Positions 18,478-28,959 of a stretch of 64,000 nucleotides of DNA are shown here, piece by piece; position 1 is the first letter of the stretch, and every line of letters begins with the position of its first letter. The stretch is taken from contig CAYMPJ010000017.1 of the NCBI GenBank assembly GCA_964392325.1, positions 14,307 to 78,306 of the forward strand. The letters run 5' to 3'. The position numbers were made by a program, and so were the translations under genes. Source of the stretch: CALLPQ01 sp964392325. GTDB taxonomy: Bacteria; Pseudomonadota; Alphaproteobacteria; Caulobacterales; Parvularculaceae. The notes under the pieces are model-generated. The model searched no databases. It saw nothing but the letters and a program-made list of their open reading frames with translations, and was not told where the DNA came from.

Positions 18478-18571
18478 GGATTAATACATTTTCTGCTTCA
18501 TTTTGGGCTCTGTTTCATTCTGGGCTTTCATTCATACCGGGTTCTCATTCATTTCCGGTTATTTTCAATTT

Positions 18572-19441
18572 TCAGTCGATAACCGGTAATTCACCGTCAA
18601 ATTCATGCTCGATAGGACCTGTCATTATTACATGATTATTTTCATCCCACTCTACCGCGAGCTCTCCGCCATCCAGAATAATTGTTGCCTTGCGCCCGGT
18701 CAAACGTCGACGATTGGCCGAGACCAGTACAGCGCAAGCAGCAGTACCACAAGCCTTTGTAATACCGGCCCCGCGCTCCCAAACCCGCACTCTAATCCGA
18801 AACTCACTAACGACCTGCGCAACTGAGACGTTGGCTCTTTCGGGGAACATGGGATGGTTTTCAACAAGCGGTCCAAATCTGTCCAGCGCTTGCGCCTCCA
18901 CATCATCAACGAAAAACACACAATGAGGATTACCCATATTTACCGCAGAAGGCCCCCATAAAACCGGGGCATCAATTGGGCCGAGTTTAACATCGATAAA
19001 CCTTGTATCGTCCATCTGTTCGGAGAGCGGGATTTGCTTCCAGTTCAATTTAGGTTCCCCCATATCAACACTGACCCGCATATTGCCCGCTTTTTTCACA
19101 TGATGGAGCGTCGCATTTGTTGCAAAATTTGTTGCATCAATGCCCAGTTCTTCCATCAATATCCAGCCAATGCACCGTGCAGCATTTCCGCATGCATCAA
19201 CCTCGCTACCATCAGCGTTCCAGATACCCATAAAAGGCTTACCCCGATCCTCAAGGGTAATGACTTGATCACAGCCAATGCCGGTTTTTCTATCAGCGAT
19301 AAGACGCGCAGCCTCACCGGTCATTGAAGCATTTCCATGCCGCAAATCCAGAATCACGAAATCATTTCCCAACCCGTTCATTTTTTGAAACGGGTGCCCG
19401 GAAAGGCGCGCTGATTGATGTGAATTTTGTTCTGAACTCAT
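18572..19441 (-). CDS. dapF: diaminopimelate epimerase
   Basis: Interconverts LL- and meso-diaminopimelate for lysine and peptidoglycan synthesis. Seen: the start block FQKMNGLGNDFVILDLR, the first catalytic Cys in DACGNAARCIG, and the second in GAGITKACGTAACAVL. The ATG at 19441 has GAGA about 7 bases upstream; a GTG at 19456 would add 5 residues and is an alternative. Between its stop codon and tdk is a short TTCATT/GGGCT-rich imperfect repeat (18490-18560) without coding signal. Confidence 0.94.
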   Translation of the reverse strand: MSSEQNSHQSARLSGHPFQKMNGLGNDFVILDLRHGNASMTGEAARLIADRKTGIGCDQVITLEDRGKPFMGIWNADGSEVDACGNAARCIGWILMEELGIDATNFATNATLHHVKKAGNMRVSVDMGEPKLNWKQIPLSEQMDDTRFIDVKLGPIDAPVLWGPSAVNMGNPHCVFFVDDVEAQALDRFGPLVENHPMFPERANVSVAQVVSEFRIRVRVWERGAGITKACGTAACAVLVSANRRRLTGRKATIILDGGELAVEWDENNHVIMTGPIEHEFDGELPVID

Positions 19442-19696
19442 AATTTTCTCTGGCACAATTTTGCGAGCCTCTTAACCAAACCTATTTTTGAAGTTTCGGA
19501 TTTCATCTCCTAAAACCGACGTATTTTCCTTTAACACAAGCGACTTAGGAAAACGAGTACAAATTTTTAACCCACAAATTTCACTTAAAAAATATCGTTA
19601 ATATTCCGTAAACAGATTTTAAATATTGAGCATTTTTTAACTTCAATGGTTGTATAAATCTAATGTTGGGCACCATTAAACAAGGCATAGTTTAAA

Positions 19697-22600
19697 ATGA
19701 CAAAAACTGCACGCGATATCAATGAAACAGTAAAAATTGATAACGAGAAAAAATCCAGAAAAAAGCTAAAAGCGAGAAAAGTGAAATCTCGCTCGCAGAT
19801 AAGCTTGTTCGCCTTGGAGCCAAGAATAATGCTGGATGCCGCCGCGATGGTCACCCTGCAAGAAGGATTGGCAGAGGCCGGTGCACAGCAAGGTGATAGT
19901 GCTGCTGGAAATATGGATGCCCGTAGTATGCAAGAATTTCTTGCAGAACAGGTAACTGAGCTGGATGCAGCTCTAGGGGCAGCGCCCGCAGTTCAAGATG
20001 AAAGTGATGCAGCGCTTTCAAACGAACAATCCCTAACAACATCCTCACTGTCAGAAGAAAACTTTTTAACAACGACGCAAAGCGCAATTGAATCAACCAA
20101 TATTAGTGAATTTACGCTCTCGCAAGAAACATCTAGCGAAGGGGTCAGTTTCAACTCTGTTGATGCTGAACTACCCTCTATTGCTGCGCCATCCGCTATT
20201 GAAAATATAGAAGCGCCCTTGACCAGTGCGGATGCACAAACTGTCATTCAGGGCGATATTACGTCCCAGTCTGATATAAATGTCGATGCACAATCTGCCG
20301 ACAATCTGTTCTTTATCGACCGGAACATTGAGGGTTTTGACGCGATCGTAGAAGCTATTCCTGAAGGTGCGGAAATCATCTTCATTGATGCTGATGAAAA
20401 TGGCCTGGATATCATCCTAAACACGCTTGAGGGACGCAGCGATGTAGAGGGTATACAAATTTTCTCTCATGGTGATGCGGGCACCCTATCACTTGGCAAT
20501 ATTGAGCTAACCGCTGAAACCATAAATGGTGAGTTCGCCGACGAGCTGGCTATGATTGGCTCATTCCTCTCCGACAGCGCTGATATTTTGATCTATGGCT
20601 GTAATTTTGCTGCCGGAAGTGACGGGGAAGAAGCCGCCAATGCGCTTGCCTTCATCACCGGCGCCGATATCGCAGCATCGGATAATCTAACCGGTAGCGA
20701 GGCTCTGGGCGGCGACTGGATTCTGGAATTTTCGACCGGCGAAGTCGATCTCTCCTCTGTAATTGCCGCAACAAACTTCATGGGAATTTTGCAAGATCCC
20801 GTTGACTTGAGTTTTACCAATGCCCAACTGGTCTCCGGCGTTAACGGCGAGGTTGACGCTACCTATTTATTTGAAGATGTCACTACGGGTGTTGATGCTG
20901 TTATAACCATTGCGGATCTTGTCGGCGGCGTTCAACTCGGGGCCATAGACGCTTTCCAATCCAATAATGGTGACCCAGCTGGATTCGATGACGCTTTCCA
21001 ACCGGAAATTATTCTTGGAGCCCAAGCCCCCGGCGGCGTTGAAGTCCAAAGCTTTATAGAATTCAATATTGCTTTCTATCAGGCTGATACCTTTACGACA
21101 CCAGGTACCGGAAATATTGTTGAAATTACTATAAATGCAAGCCCGATCGACGTTGATGGCAATAGTGATACGGCGACAGGCGGCACGGTACGCGAACAAT
21201 TCCAGATCCAGGGCGCTACCCTTCAAACCCTGGAGAGTAACACAGACTTGGTTGCCAGCTTCGACGCAACGAACGGCTTTACGATTTTAACCGCAGAGAC
21301 ATTCCAGTTCTCACCAGGCATTACTACAACTGCCACAACTTTTGCAGCTCAAACAGAATTTGCCGATGTGAGTGAATTTACCGTTCGATCAGGCGGCGTT
21401 ACATCTGCAACCAATACCCAAACTCGTCTCACCTCACTTTTCTTTGGTGAAATTAACTTTGCTGACCCCGTAACATCCCGGATTGGAAATACAGCGCCCC
21501 TTGTTGAAGATGATCAATTCACAACACGGTTTGATCTTCCTATAAGTGGTGATTTATTTGTCGATAATAATTTCGGAGTCGATAGTGATCGCGAGGGCGA
21601 TGCCTTTACGATATCAGAAATAGATGGTGCTCCCGCATCCGTTGGTACACAGATTACACTTGCATCAGGTGCTCTTTTAACTGTCAATGCTGACGGCACA
21701 TATGATTATGATCCAAATAGCGCATTCACACTATCACCGGGTCAAACAGCAACTGAAACCTTTACCTATCGCACAACCGACTCAATTAATGTCCCTCCGG
21801 GTACGGTTGTAGATCCTTCAGTTGTTCCTCTTACTTCTGAAGAAGCAACGGTCACCATCACGATTACAGGGCCCGGTAACCTCGCCCCTGATGCCCGCGA
21901 TGATAGCTTTACCGGCGCTAGTAACGGGATCATTATGGGCAATGTCCTTAATGAAAACGGCGGCGGCATTGATAGCGATCCCGATGGGGATCCATTGGTG
22001 GTTGATGAAATTAATGGAAGTCCAGCAGGTATTGGCGTCCCGGTTACGCTGGCTTCAGGCGCTATCGTTACGTTAAATCCGGATGGTACCTTCGCATATG
22101 ATCCAAACGGCGCCTTTAATTTCCTATCTCCCGGTGTTGCTGCTCCTGACAGTTTCACATACCGCGTGAATGATGGAAATGGCGAATTTTCTACCGCAAC
22201 TGTAAATATCTCGGTAATCGGTGAAAATGCGCCTGTCGCACAACCAGCATCCGATACCACCACGCAAGACGGCCCGATTATTACCGGTCAGGTAATGGCA
22301 ACCGATGCTGATGGTAACCTTGACCCTAACGGTTTTGTGCTCTTCATGGATGTCGTCGAAGGAACCTTAATCTTTAGACCCGATGGAGAATTTGATTTTG
22401 ATCCCGGAACCGATTTTCAGGATTTAGCAGCTGGCCAAAACCGGGTCGTCACTTTCACATATGTGGCTTCCGACACAAACGGCAATCTATCACAACCGGA
22501 AACAGTTACAATCACTGTGACCGGTATTGCTGATCCGGCAACCATTACCGGCCCTGTGACCGGCGATGTTACCGAAGATGGCACCCTGACCGCCTCTGGT

Positions 22601-25600
22601 GATCTTAACGCCACCGATCCGGATAATCCGGATGATCTCTTCATGGTACAGAACAATGTGCCAACCACATTCGGTACATTCTCCATCACTGCCGATGGCG
22701 TATGGACCTATAGCGTTGATAATAATGCCGTCCAGTTCCTGGCCGAAGGCGAGACACGCACAGAGACCATCTCCGTTGCTACCGATGACGGAACCGCTCA
22801 GGATATTACAATCACCATCACCGGTACCAATGACGCGCCTCTTGCCGATACCTCCGCGATTGATGTGCTTGAGGGATCAACAACACCCCTCGGACTGGTT
22901 CTGCCGGCAACCATCGATGTCGATACACTCGATACGCACACCATTACCGTCACCGGCCTTCCCTCTGACGGCACCGTATTCAATGGCGCAAGCGCGGTGA
23001 TGAACGGCGACACGCTCACCATTGCCCAGCTCCAGGCCCTGACCTTCGAGGCACCGGCTGAAGTTGCAACGACGATCAATACAGAGTTCACATTCTCGGT
23101 CATCGATGATAGCAGCGCGGCGAACAATACCGCCCTTGGCTCAACAACAATCACTGTAAACCCCGTTAATGATGCCCCTGCAGGCATGGATGACACCATC
23201 ATCCTTGGCGAGGATGCAACCCATAGCTTTACCCCGGCTGATTTTGGCTTTAGCGACACGGTTGATCCCGTGGCCAATAATTTTGATGCCCTCATCATTG
23301 ATACCCTGCCGGCAAACGGGACCCTCAGCTTAGGCGGTGTCGACGTAGTCATGGGACAAACCATCCCTGCGGCAGACCTCGCAATGCTGGTCTTTACACC
23401 CGATGCAAACTTTAACGGATCAACCAGCTTCGACTTCTCCGTCGTTGATGATGGCGGCACAGCCAATGGCGGCGTTGATACAGACCAGTCACCAAACACC
23501 ATTACCTTCATGATCAATGCAGATAATGATCCGGCAACCATTACCGGCCCTGTGACCGGCGATGTTACCGAAGATGGCACCNNNNNNNNNNNNNNNNNNN
23601 NNNNNNNNNNNNNNNNNNNNNNNNNNNNNNNNNNNNNNNNNNNNNNNNNNNNNNNNNNNNNNNNNNNNNNNNNNNNNNNNNGCGAACAATACCGCCCTTG
23701 GCTCAACAACAATCACTGTAAACCCCGTTAATGATGACATCACTATTACTGGCGATGCCACCGGAGTAGTGACGGAAGATAGCAATCCAACGGTCCTGAC
23801 CGTGAATGGTGATCTGGATGCCAGTGGGCCTATAACGGGTGACGTAGAATTTGTACCCGGTACATTGCAAGGAAATGCGGGAAGCTTAACGATCACTGAC
23901 ACGGGCGCATGGACTTATACGGCTGATAATGGACAATCCATTGTTCAAACTCTTGGTGTTGGTGAAAGCCTAACCGAAAGCTTTACAGTCATGACTGTGA
24001 GCGGTGAAACGCAAACTGTCACTGTGACAATCAATGGCGTAAATGACGCGCCGATTGCGGAAAATGATAGCTTTTCAGTCCAGCAAGATATGACATCAGG
24101 CGTCATTGATCTGCTCGTCAATGATACGGACATAGAAGATGATAGTTTAAGCATTACCGAAATCGCCGGCACACCGATCGTGCTCGGAACGATGCAAACT
24201 ATTGATATCCCCAATGCTACCGTCAACATAGCAGCCAATGGCGATATAACCGTCACACCTGATACTGGCTTTAGCGGTACAGTATCATTTAACTACACCA
24301 TAACAGATGGTAATGGCGGCACTAGTTTCGCAACTGTGACAGGCAACGTATCACCCATTGATTTGCCTGTTGTTGAGCCAGTAAACAATCCGCCAACAGC
24401 AATTGATGATAGCGCGACTACACCAGAAGAAACACCGGTTAGGATCGAGGTTCTGGGCAATGATAGTGACATTGACGGCGATACATTAACAGTCACGCAA
24501 GTAGGGTCTCCAGAAAATGGCATCGCTACCCTTAATAGTGATGGCTCAATCAGCTACACGCCAAATCCGAATTTTAATGGAACAGACAGTTTCACTTATA
24601 CAATTACGGACGGCAATGGCGGAACGAGCACTGCTGAGGTTATCGTTACGGTAACGCCAGAAAATGATGTTCCATTTATAAACGAAGCCATATCGGATCT
24701 GGAATTTACAACCAATCAGGACACTATTTTTACCGGTCAGGTTACAGCCATAGATATTGATGGTGATGAGCTGACATATACACTTGCTCCAGATGGGTTA
24801 CCGGTGAACGGAACTGTTAATCTTGATCCGAATACCGGACTATATAATTTTGAGCCAGAACCAGGCTTTATTGGTAATGATGAATTTGTTGTCATTGTTG
24901 ATGACGGAAATGGGGGAACTGAAACGGTTACTATTTTCGCAACAGTATTGCCCGTGAATTTACCAGAGCCAGCACCAGAACCTGCTCCGGCTCCAACCCC
25001 AGAACCTGCTCCCGTTCCAACCCCGGAACCAGCTCCAGTTCCAGCCCCGGAACCAGCTCCAGTGCCGGTAAATGCTGCGCCTGTGGCCATAGATGATATG
25101 GCAACAACGCTTCAGGACATTCCAGTAGAAATCAACATTCTTACCAATGATAGTGACCTGGACGGCGATACACTAACGGTGATTGACGCACAGAGTGAAA
25201 ACGGAACTGTCACAATTAACCCGGATGGCACAGTTGTCTTCACCCCGGATAACGGGTTTACAGGACTTGGCACCATTACCTACACCATCACTGATACAAA
25301 TGGGAACACAGCAACTGCAAACGTTACAATTATTGTGACGGCACCAGTGGCCGAGCCGTTACCGGTGCCTGAATTGCCTGCTCCTGAGGTACCCGCTCCG
25401 GTTATACCCGAAAATGATCCGCCAGTAGCAGTAAATGATGCCATCACTATTGACCGCGGGCAAAGCGCATTAATCACCATATTGTCCAATGATTCCGATC
25501 CAAACAATGATCCATTGACGGTAACCTCGGCGCAACCCGAAAACGGTACAGCCACCATTAACCCGGATGGTACCATTAGCTACACACCAAATGCGGATTT

Positions 25601-26468
25601 TTCTGGTGTTGATATCATCACCTATACAATTTCTGATGGCCAAGGGGGAAGCGCAACTGCAATCGTTGAAGTGACTGTCAGAACACCAGCACCGCTTCCA
25701 CAACCTGCCGAGCAGCCAGAGCCAAATCTTGATCTATTGTTCCTGATTGATGAAGGCGGCCAGGAAACGAGAGAAACTCGCAATCTGGAAAGTCTTCCTT
25801 TTAATACAATTGAAGGAAGCGGGTTTGTTGTAGACACGGTTCAAAACATCAACGCCAATAACACACAAAATGGCGATGGGTTTGTCAGTAATTCGGTAAA
25901 TAATATTCAGGCCGTTGAAAATGATCCGCTAGATACAAGACAGTGGCAACTGGCTTTCGAGGTCGAAGAAGCCTCCCCGGATACAATGATTTCCCGAGAT
26001 GGCACACCTGTAGGCGAACTATCGGGCAGCTCTCTATTATGGGATGCGCTCGCCAAATCAGAGACATCCGCAGAGGCAGCATCATTACTCAAACTGGATG
26101 CTCTCATGCGTGATAATCAGATTTACATTACAATCCGTAACGGACATACATTATCGGAATATCTGCAAACTGTTGAAATGCGTCTCGCCGATGGTGAAAA
26201 ATTGCCAGAATGGATTAGTGATGCCGGTGAAGGGCTCTATATAATAGAGCCACCAATTGGCGCCGAAACGCAAACGTTCAAAATTTTAGCAACATTTACA
26301 GATGATAATGTAATCACTCAAGAAATCACCATTAATCTGCAAAATGGCGCCATCGAAGCGGGTGAAAAAGTTGAATCAAATCAATATGCGTTAACGCTTG
26401 ATGAACAAACCCAAAAAGAAAATACGCTACAAACCCAAGGTATTGCTGATGCGTTAGGTCGACTTTAA
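19697..26468 (+). CDS. giant LEPR-XLL / DUF4347 / VCBS-cadherin-like surface protein, interrupted by an assembly gap
   Basis: Predicted extracellular repeat protein. A basic N-terminus (KKSRKKLKARKVKSR) leads into the LEPR-XLL motif FALEPRIMLDAA (LEPR at residues 40-43); no classical signal peptide is seen. A DUF4347 domain spans about residues 204-366 (FFIDRNIEGFDAI ... IQIFSHG ... LIYGCNFAAG). Then come VCBS, Big and cadherin-like repeats with Asp/Asn-rich calcium-type loops (NDSDxDGDxLTV), a Pro-Glu-Ala linker at 24963-25068, two more repeats and a unique C-terminal region (25720-26468). No glycine-rich RTX nonapeptides occur. The N-run at 23582-23681 breaks the frame artificially; treating both sides as one gene is justified by the repeat match (see gap entry). 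Followed within 90 bases by a four-gene export-like unit, which probably serves it. Confidence 0.9.
22531..23174 (+). repeat. repeat unit (VCBS + Big-like modules) within the giant gene, copy 1
   Basis: This 644-base segment encodes a VCBS module (DPATITGPVTGDVTEDGTL...) and the following Big-like module (ending NTALGSTTITVNPVND). Its first 55 bases recur identically at 23527-23581 and its last 55 bases at 23682-23736, on either side of the N-run, so a second near-identical copy occupies the gap. The period between copies is 996 bases (332 codons). Confidence 0.9.
23527..23736 (+). repeat. flanks of the collapsed second repeat copy
   Basis: 23527-23581 equals 22531-22585 and 23682-23736 equals 23120-23174, each for exactly 55 bases, after which the sequences diverge. 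The missing interior corresponds to 22586-23119, which is 534 bases. Confidence 0.9.
23582..23681. other. assembly gap (100 N) inside the giant gene
   Basis: A run of 100 N, a conventional placeholder length. Replacing it by 534 bases (178 codons) makes codons on both sides continuous: the left side ends on a codon boundary at 23581 and the right side resumes with a codon at 23682. The real length is 534 bases or 534 plus a multiple of 996. Any apparent frame change across this gap is an artefact. Confidence 0.95.
24963..25068 (+). repeat. Pro-Glu-Pro-Ala tandem repeat, interdomain linker
   Basis: A 24-base period encodes variants of TPEPAPVP about four times, making a stiff, extended proline-rich linker between the third and fourth post-gap cadherin-like domains. 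A shorter related segment (PVPELPAPEVPAPV) recurs near 25355-25400 between the next two domains. Such short-period DNA is prone to copy-number change. Confidence 0.85.
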
Positions 26469-26558
26469 CCAGTTTCATTTAGCTTCATGCTAGTGCGATC
26501 GTTGCATGGACCGTTTTAAAATAAGCGTTTGCATGGTTAATTGGTAGAAAGTTAAATA

Positions 26559-28187
26559 ATGGGCAGAGTTAAACTAAAATTAATTGGCGCAGCATCACTA
26601 TCGCTTATTAGCGGGTGCGCGCTAAACCCGGAACCCCTATTACTGGAAGACCGGGCGGCATTTGCTGAAAATTTAAGCACGCAAATCGTTCGTCCAAATC
26701 AAGAACCAATTGATAAGCCAATCGACTTGTATGAAGCGATGGCGCGAGCAATAAAATATAATCTTGATCAACGTGTCGAATTGCATGAATCAATTCTACG
26801 CAATGAAGAAGCAAGCACCGCTCATTGGGCGCTTCTTCCTCAACTCGTTGCATCATCTGGTTATAACAAGCGCAATAATTTCTCGGGCGCCAGCTCGACC
26901 GAGCTTCTCGGCCCAAGAGAGATAGGTGATCCTTCTCTAGTATCATCCACCTCGTCGGAAAGAAGTATTTTCAATGCCGATTTGCAAGCAACATGGAATA
27001 TTCTGGATTTTGGACTTTCCTATATACGGGCAAAACAAGCCAACGATGAATATCTTATCGCACTGGAACAACGTCGCCGCGTTATAAATCAAATCATCCA
27101 GGAAGTGCGCACAGTATATTGGCGCGCGGCAAGCGCTGAACGGTTATTGGGACGTATACGTCTACTAAAAACGAAAACCGATGAGGCGTTAACAGAGTCT
27201 AGAGCACTATTGGCCAGAAAAGGCACACCGCCCCTGGCCGCTCTTACCTATCAGCGTGAACTGTTATCAGTTAAGCGCGAAGTACAACAATTGCACCGCG
27301 AGATTGCAGTTGCCAAGGCGCAACTTTCCGCGTTGATGAATGTGCCGCCGAATGAAGGTTATTCTCTGGTTCTGCCAGAAAGGCTCATTCCCAATTTCTC
27401 AGCGCAAACCGATCTTCAGAAATTGACATTGATGGCCTTTAGAAATCGCCCGGAAATGCGCGAGCTAATTTATCGCGGGCGCATCAACGATAAAGAACGC
27501 AAGGCTGTTCTGCTAGAACTACTCCCCAGCGTCGAGCTTTATGGCGGCGCTAACTATGACAGTAATGATTTTCTATTCAATTCCAATTGGCTCGCTTGGG
27601 GCGCGCGTGTAAGCTGGAACTTGATACAGGCAATTCGCGTACCTCAACGTCTTGACGAAATACAAGCCCGCGACCAGCTTGTTGAATATCAATCTTATGC
27701 CCTTGGCATGGCGATTATGACGCAACTCCATGTTGCTGTGTGGCGGTATGGGTTTTTCCGCGATGAATTTTCAACCGCTGAAGAATATTCAGATGTGCAA
27801 AATAAAATCATAAAAAATATACGCGTTAGCGCCAATGCTAATACTGTCAGCAAACAAACATTAATTCGCGAAGAAATGAATGATTTGCTATCAGAATTGC
27901 GCTTTGATATTGCCCATGCTGATTTGCAAAATGCGTTTTCTACAATCTACACAACGATTGGCCTGGATCCATATAAAAACGATATCACAGAAGATAATAG
28001 CGTTGATACAGTTGCCAAATCATTGCGTGAACTTTGGCTTGATCGTGGAGATCGCAGCTATAAATCATCCAAATTAGGTTTCTACCAAAGGGGTGGCATA
28101 TTTCCGCTCAAGAAAGAAGAAACCATTTCGTCAAATTTTCCGTCTACAAAATTACACGTAGGTAAAGAAGTCAATGAAGCAGGTTAG
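26559..28187 (+). CDS. TolC-family outer-membrane efflux lipoprotein
   Basis: A 542-residue protein with a lipoprotein signal (ASLSLISGC, Cys near residue 21) followed by the TolC/OEP fold: long helical stretches and two beta-barrel strands per half (AALLPQLVASSGYNKRN... and LLPSVELYGGANYDSNDFLF). The IYEAMARAIKYNLDQRVELHES block is the usual start of the first OEP repeat. A lipobox is typical of OprM/NodT-type channels. It begins 90 bases after the giant gene and overlaps the next gene by 14 bases. Likely the outer-membrane exit of the unit. Confidence 0.88.
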   Translation: MGRVKLKLIGAASLSLISGCALNPEPLLLEDRAAFAENLSTQIVRPNQEPIDKPIDLYEAMARAIKYNLDQRVELHESILRNEEASTAHWALLPQLVASSGYNKRNNFSGASSTELLGPREIGDPSLVSSTSSERSIFNADLQATWNILDFGLSYIRAKQANDEYLIALEQRRRVINQIIQEVRTVYWRAASAERLLGRIRLLKTKTDEALTESRALLARKGTPPLAALTYQRELLSVKREVQQLHREIAVAKAQLSALMNVPPNEGYSLVLPERLIPNFSAQTDLQKLTLMAFRNRPEMRELIYRGRINDKERKAVLLELLPSVELYGGANYDSNDFLFNSNWLAWGARVSWNLIQAIRVPQRLDEIQARDQLVEYQSYALGMAIMTQLHVAVWRYGFFRDEFSTAEEYSDVQNKIIKNIRVSANANTVSKQTLIREEMNDLLSELRFDIAHADLQNAFSTIYTTIGLDPYKNDITEDNSVDTVAKSLRELWLDRGDRSYKSSKLGFYQRGGIFPLKKEETISSNFPSTKLHVGKEVNEAG

Positions 28188-28959
28188 AAAAAAATTAAGC
28201 ATTGGCATACCCCTATCGCTGTTCTTAATTTGCATTCAGTTGGCGCCGCTATCTCCATCAATCGCATTAGATGATGCGCGCGTACCGCTATTGGTACGGG
28301 GTGTTGTAGAAGCTGTTGACCGGGCAACACTCGCAACTGGCATATCTTCAAAAATTGTGGAAATTGGATTTCGACGGGGCGAGAGCTTCAAAAAAGGCGA
28401 TACACTTGTAAAGTTTGCTTGCAAACGTCAGATCGCCGTAACGAAATCGGCAAAAGCCGCCTATAATGTGGCTTTACAGCGCTACAAAAAAGAGCATGAG
28501 CTTTTGAATTTTGATGCCACGGGTAAGTTTGATGTTGAAATAGCCAAAGCGGAGCGAGATCAAGCGCTCGCCGAGTATAACGGTGAACAAGCTGTATTAT
28601 CACAATGCACTATCGATGCGCCCTATGACGGTATTGTTGTTGCAAACCTGATCAATACCCATGAAACGCCGCAAGCGGGACAACCGATCATCGAAATCGT
28701 AAACCGTGGCAAAGTTGAGGTCAGTATGATTGCGCCCTCTTCCACATTGGCAAAATTAGAAGAGGGAAGCACTTTCTCTTTTAAACTTGATGATATCAGC
28801 GAAGAAGCAAAAGCGCGCATTGACACGATTGGCGCTGTGGTTGATCCGGTTAGCCAGACCATAGAAATCATTAGCGTTATAGAAGATGCTGGTCCAAATT
28901 TACGCCCGGGCATGGGAGGAATTGGCGACCTCTCCACTCTTGAAAAGAACGTGCAATGA
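28174..28959 (+). CDS. HlyD-family periplasmic adaptor
   Basis: A 261-residue membrane-fusion protein: a signal anchor (residues 8-30), a barrel-sandwich/lipoyl half (VEAVDRATLATGISSKIVEIGFRRG), a short alpha-hairpin (about residues 85-145), the second lipoyl half CTIDAPYDGIVVANLIN, and a beta-barrel domain ending in RPGMGG. It is shorter than typical HlyD proteins (about 400 residues) because the hairpin is short. It overlaps the TolC gene by 14 bases and the next gene by 4 bases, so the unit is translationally coupled. Confidence 0.88.
   Translation: MKQVRKKLSIGIPLSLFLICIQLAPLSPSIALDDARVPLLVRGVVEAVDRATLATGISSKIVEIGFRRGESFKKGDTLVKFACKRQIAVTKSAKAAYNVALQRYKKEHELLNFDATGKFDVEIAKAERDQALAEYNGEQAVLSQCTIDAPYDGIVVANLINTHETPQAGQPIIEIVNRGKVEVSMIAPSSTLAKLEEGSTFSFKLDDISEEAKARIDTIGAVVDPVSQTIEIISVIEDAGPNLRPGMGGIGDLSTLEKNVQ

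Noticed and set aside
22798..23712. Long open frame on the minus strand opposite the giant gene
   Set aside because: It lies antisense to conserved repeat domains, is rich in Val/Ser/Pro as expected of a shadow of Asp/Thr-rich repeats, and crosses the N-run.
24963..25068. CRISPR-like short tandem repeats
   Set aside because: The 24-base units are contiguous without spacers, in frame, and encode the Pro-Glu-Ala linker.
23562..26468. Treating the part of the giant gene after the N-run as a separate gene
   Set aside because: It has no start signal, begins mid-domain, and the frame joins the upstream part exactly when the predicted 534 bases are restored.
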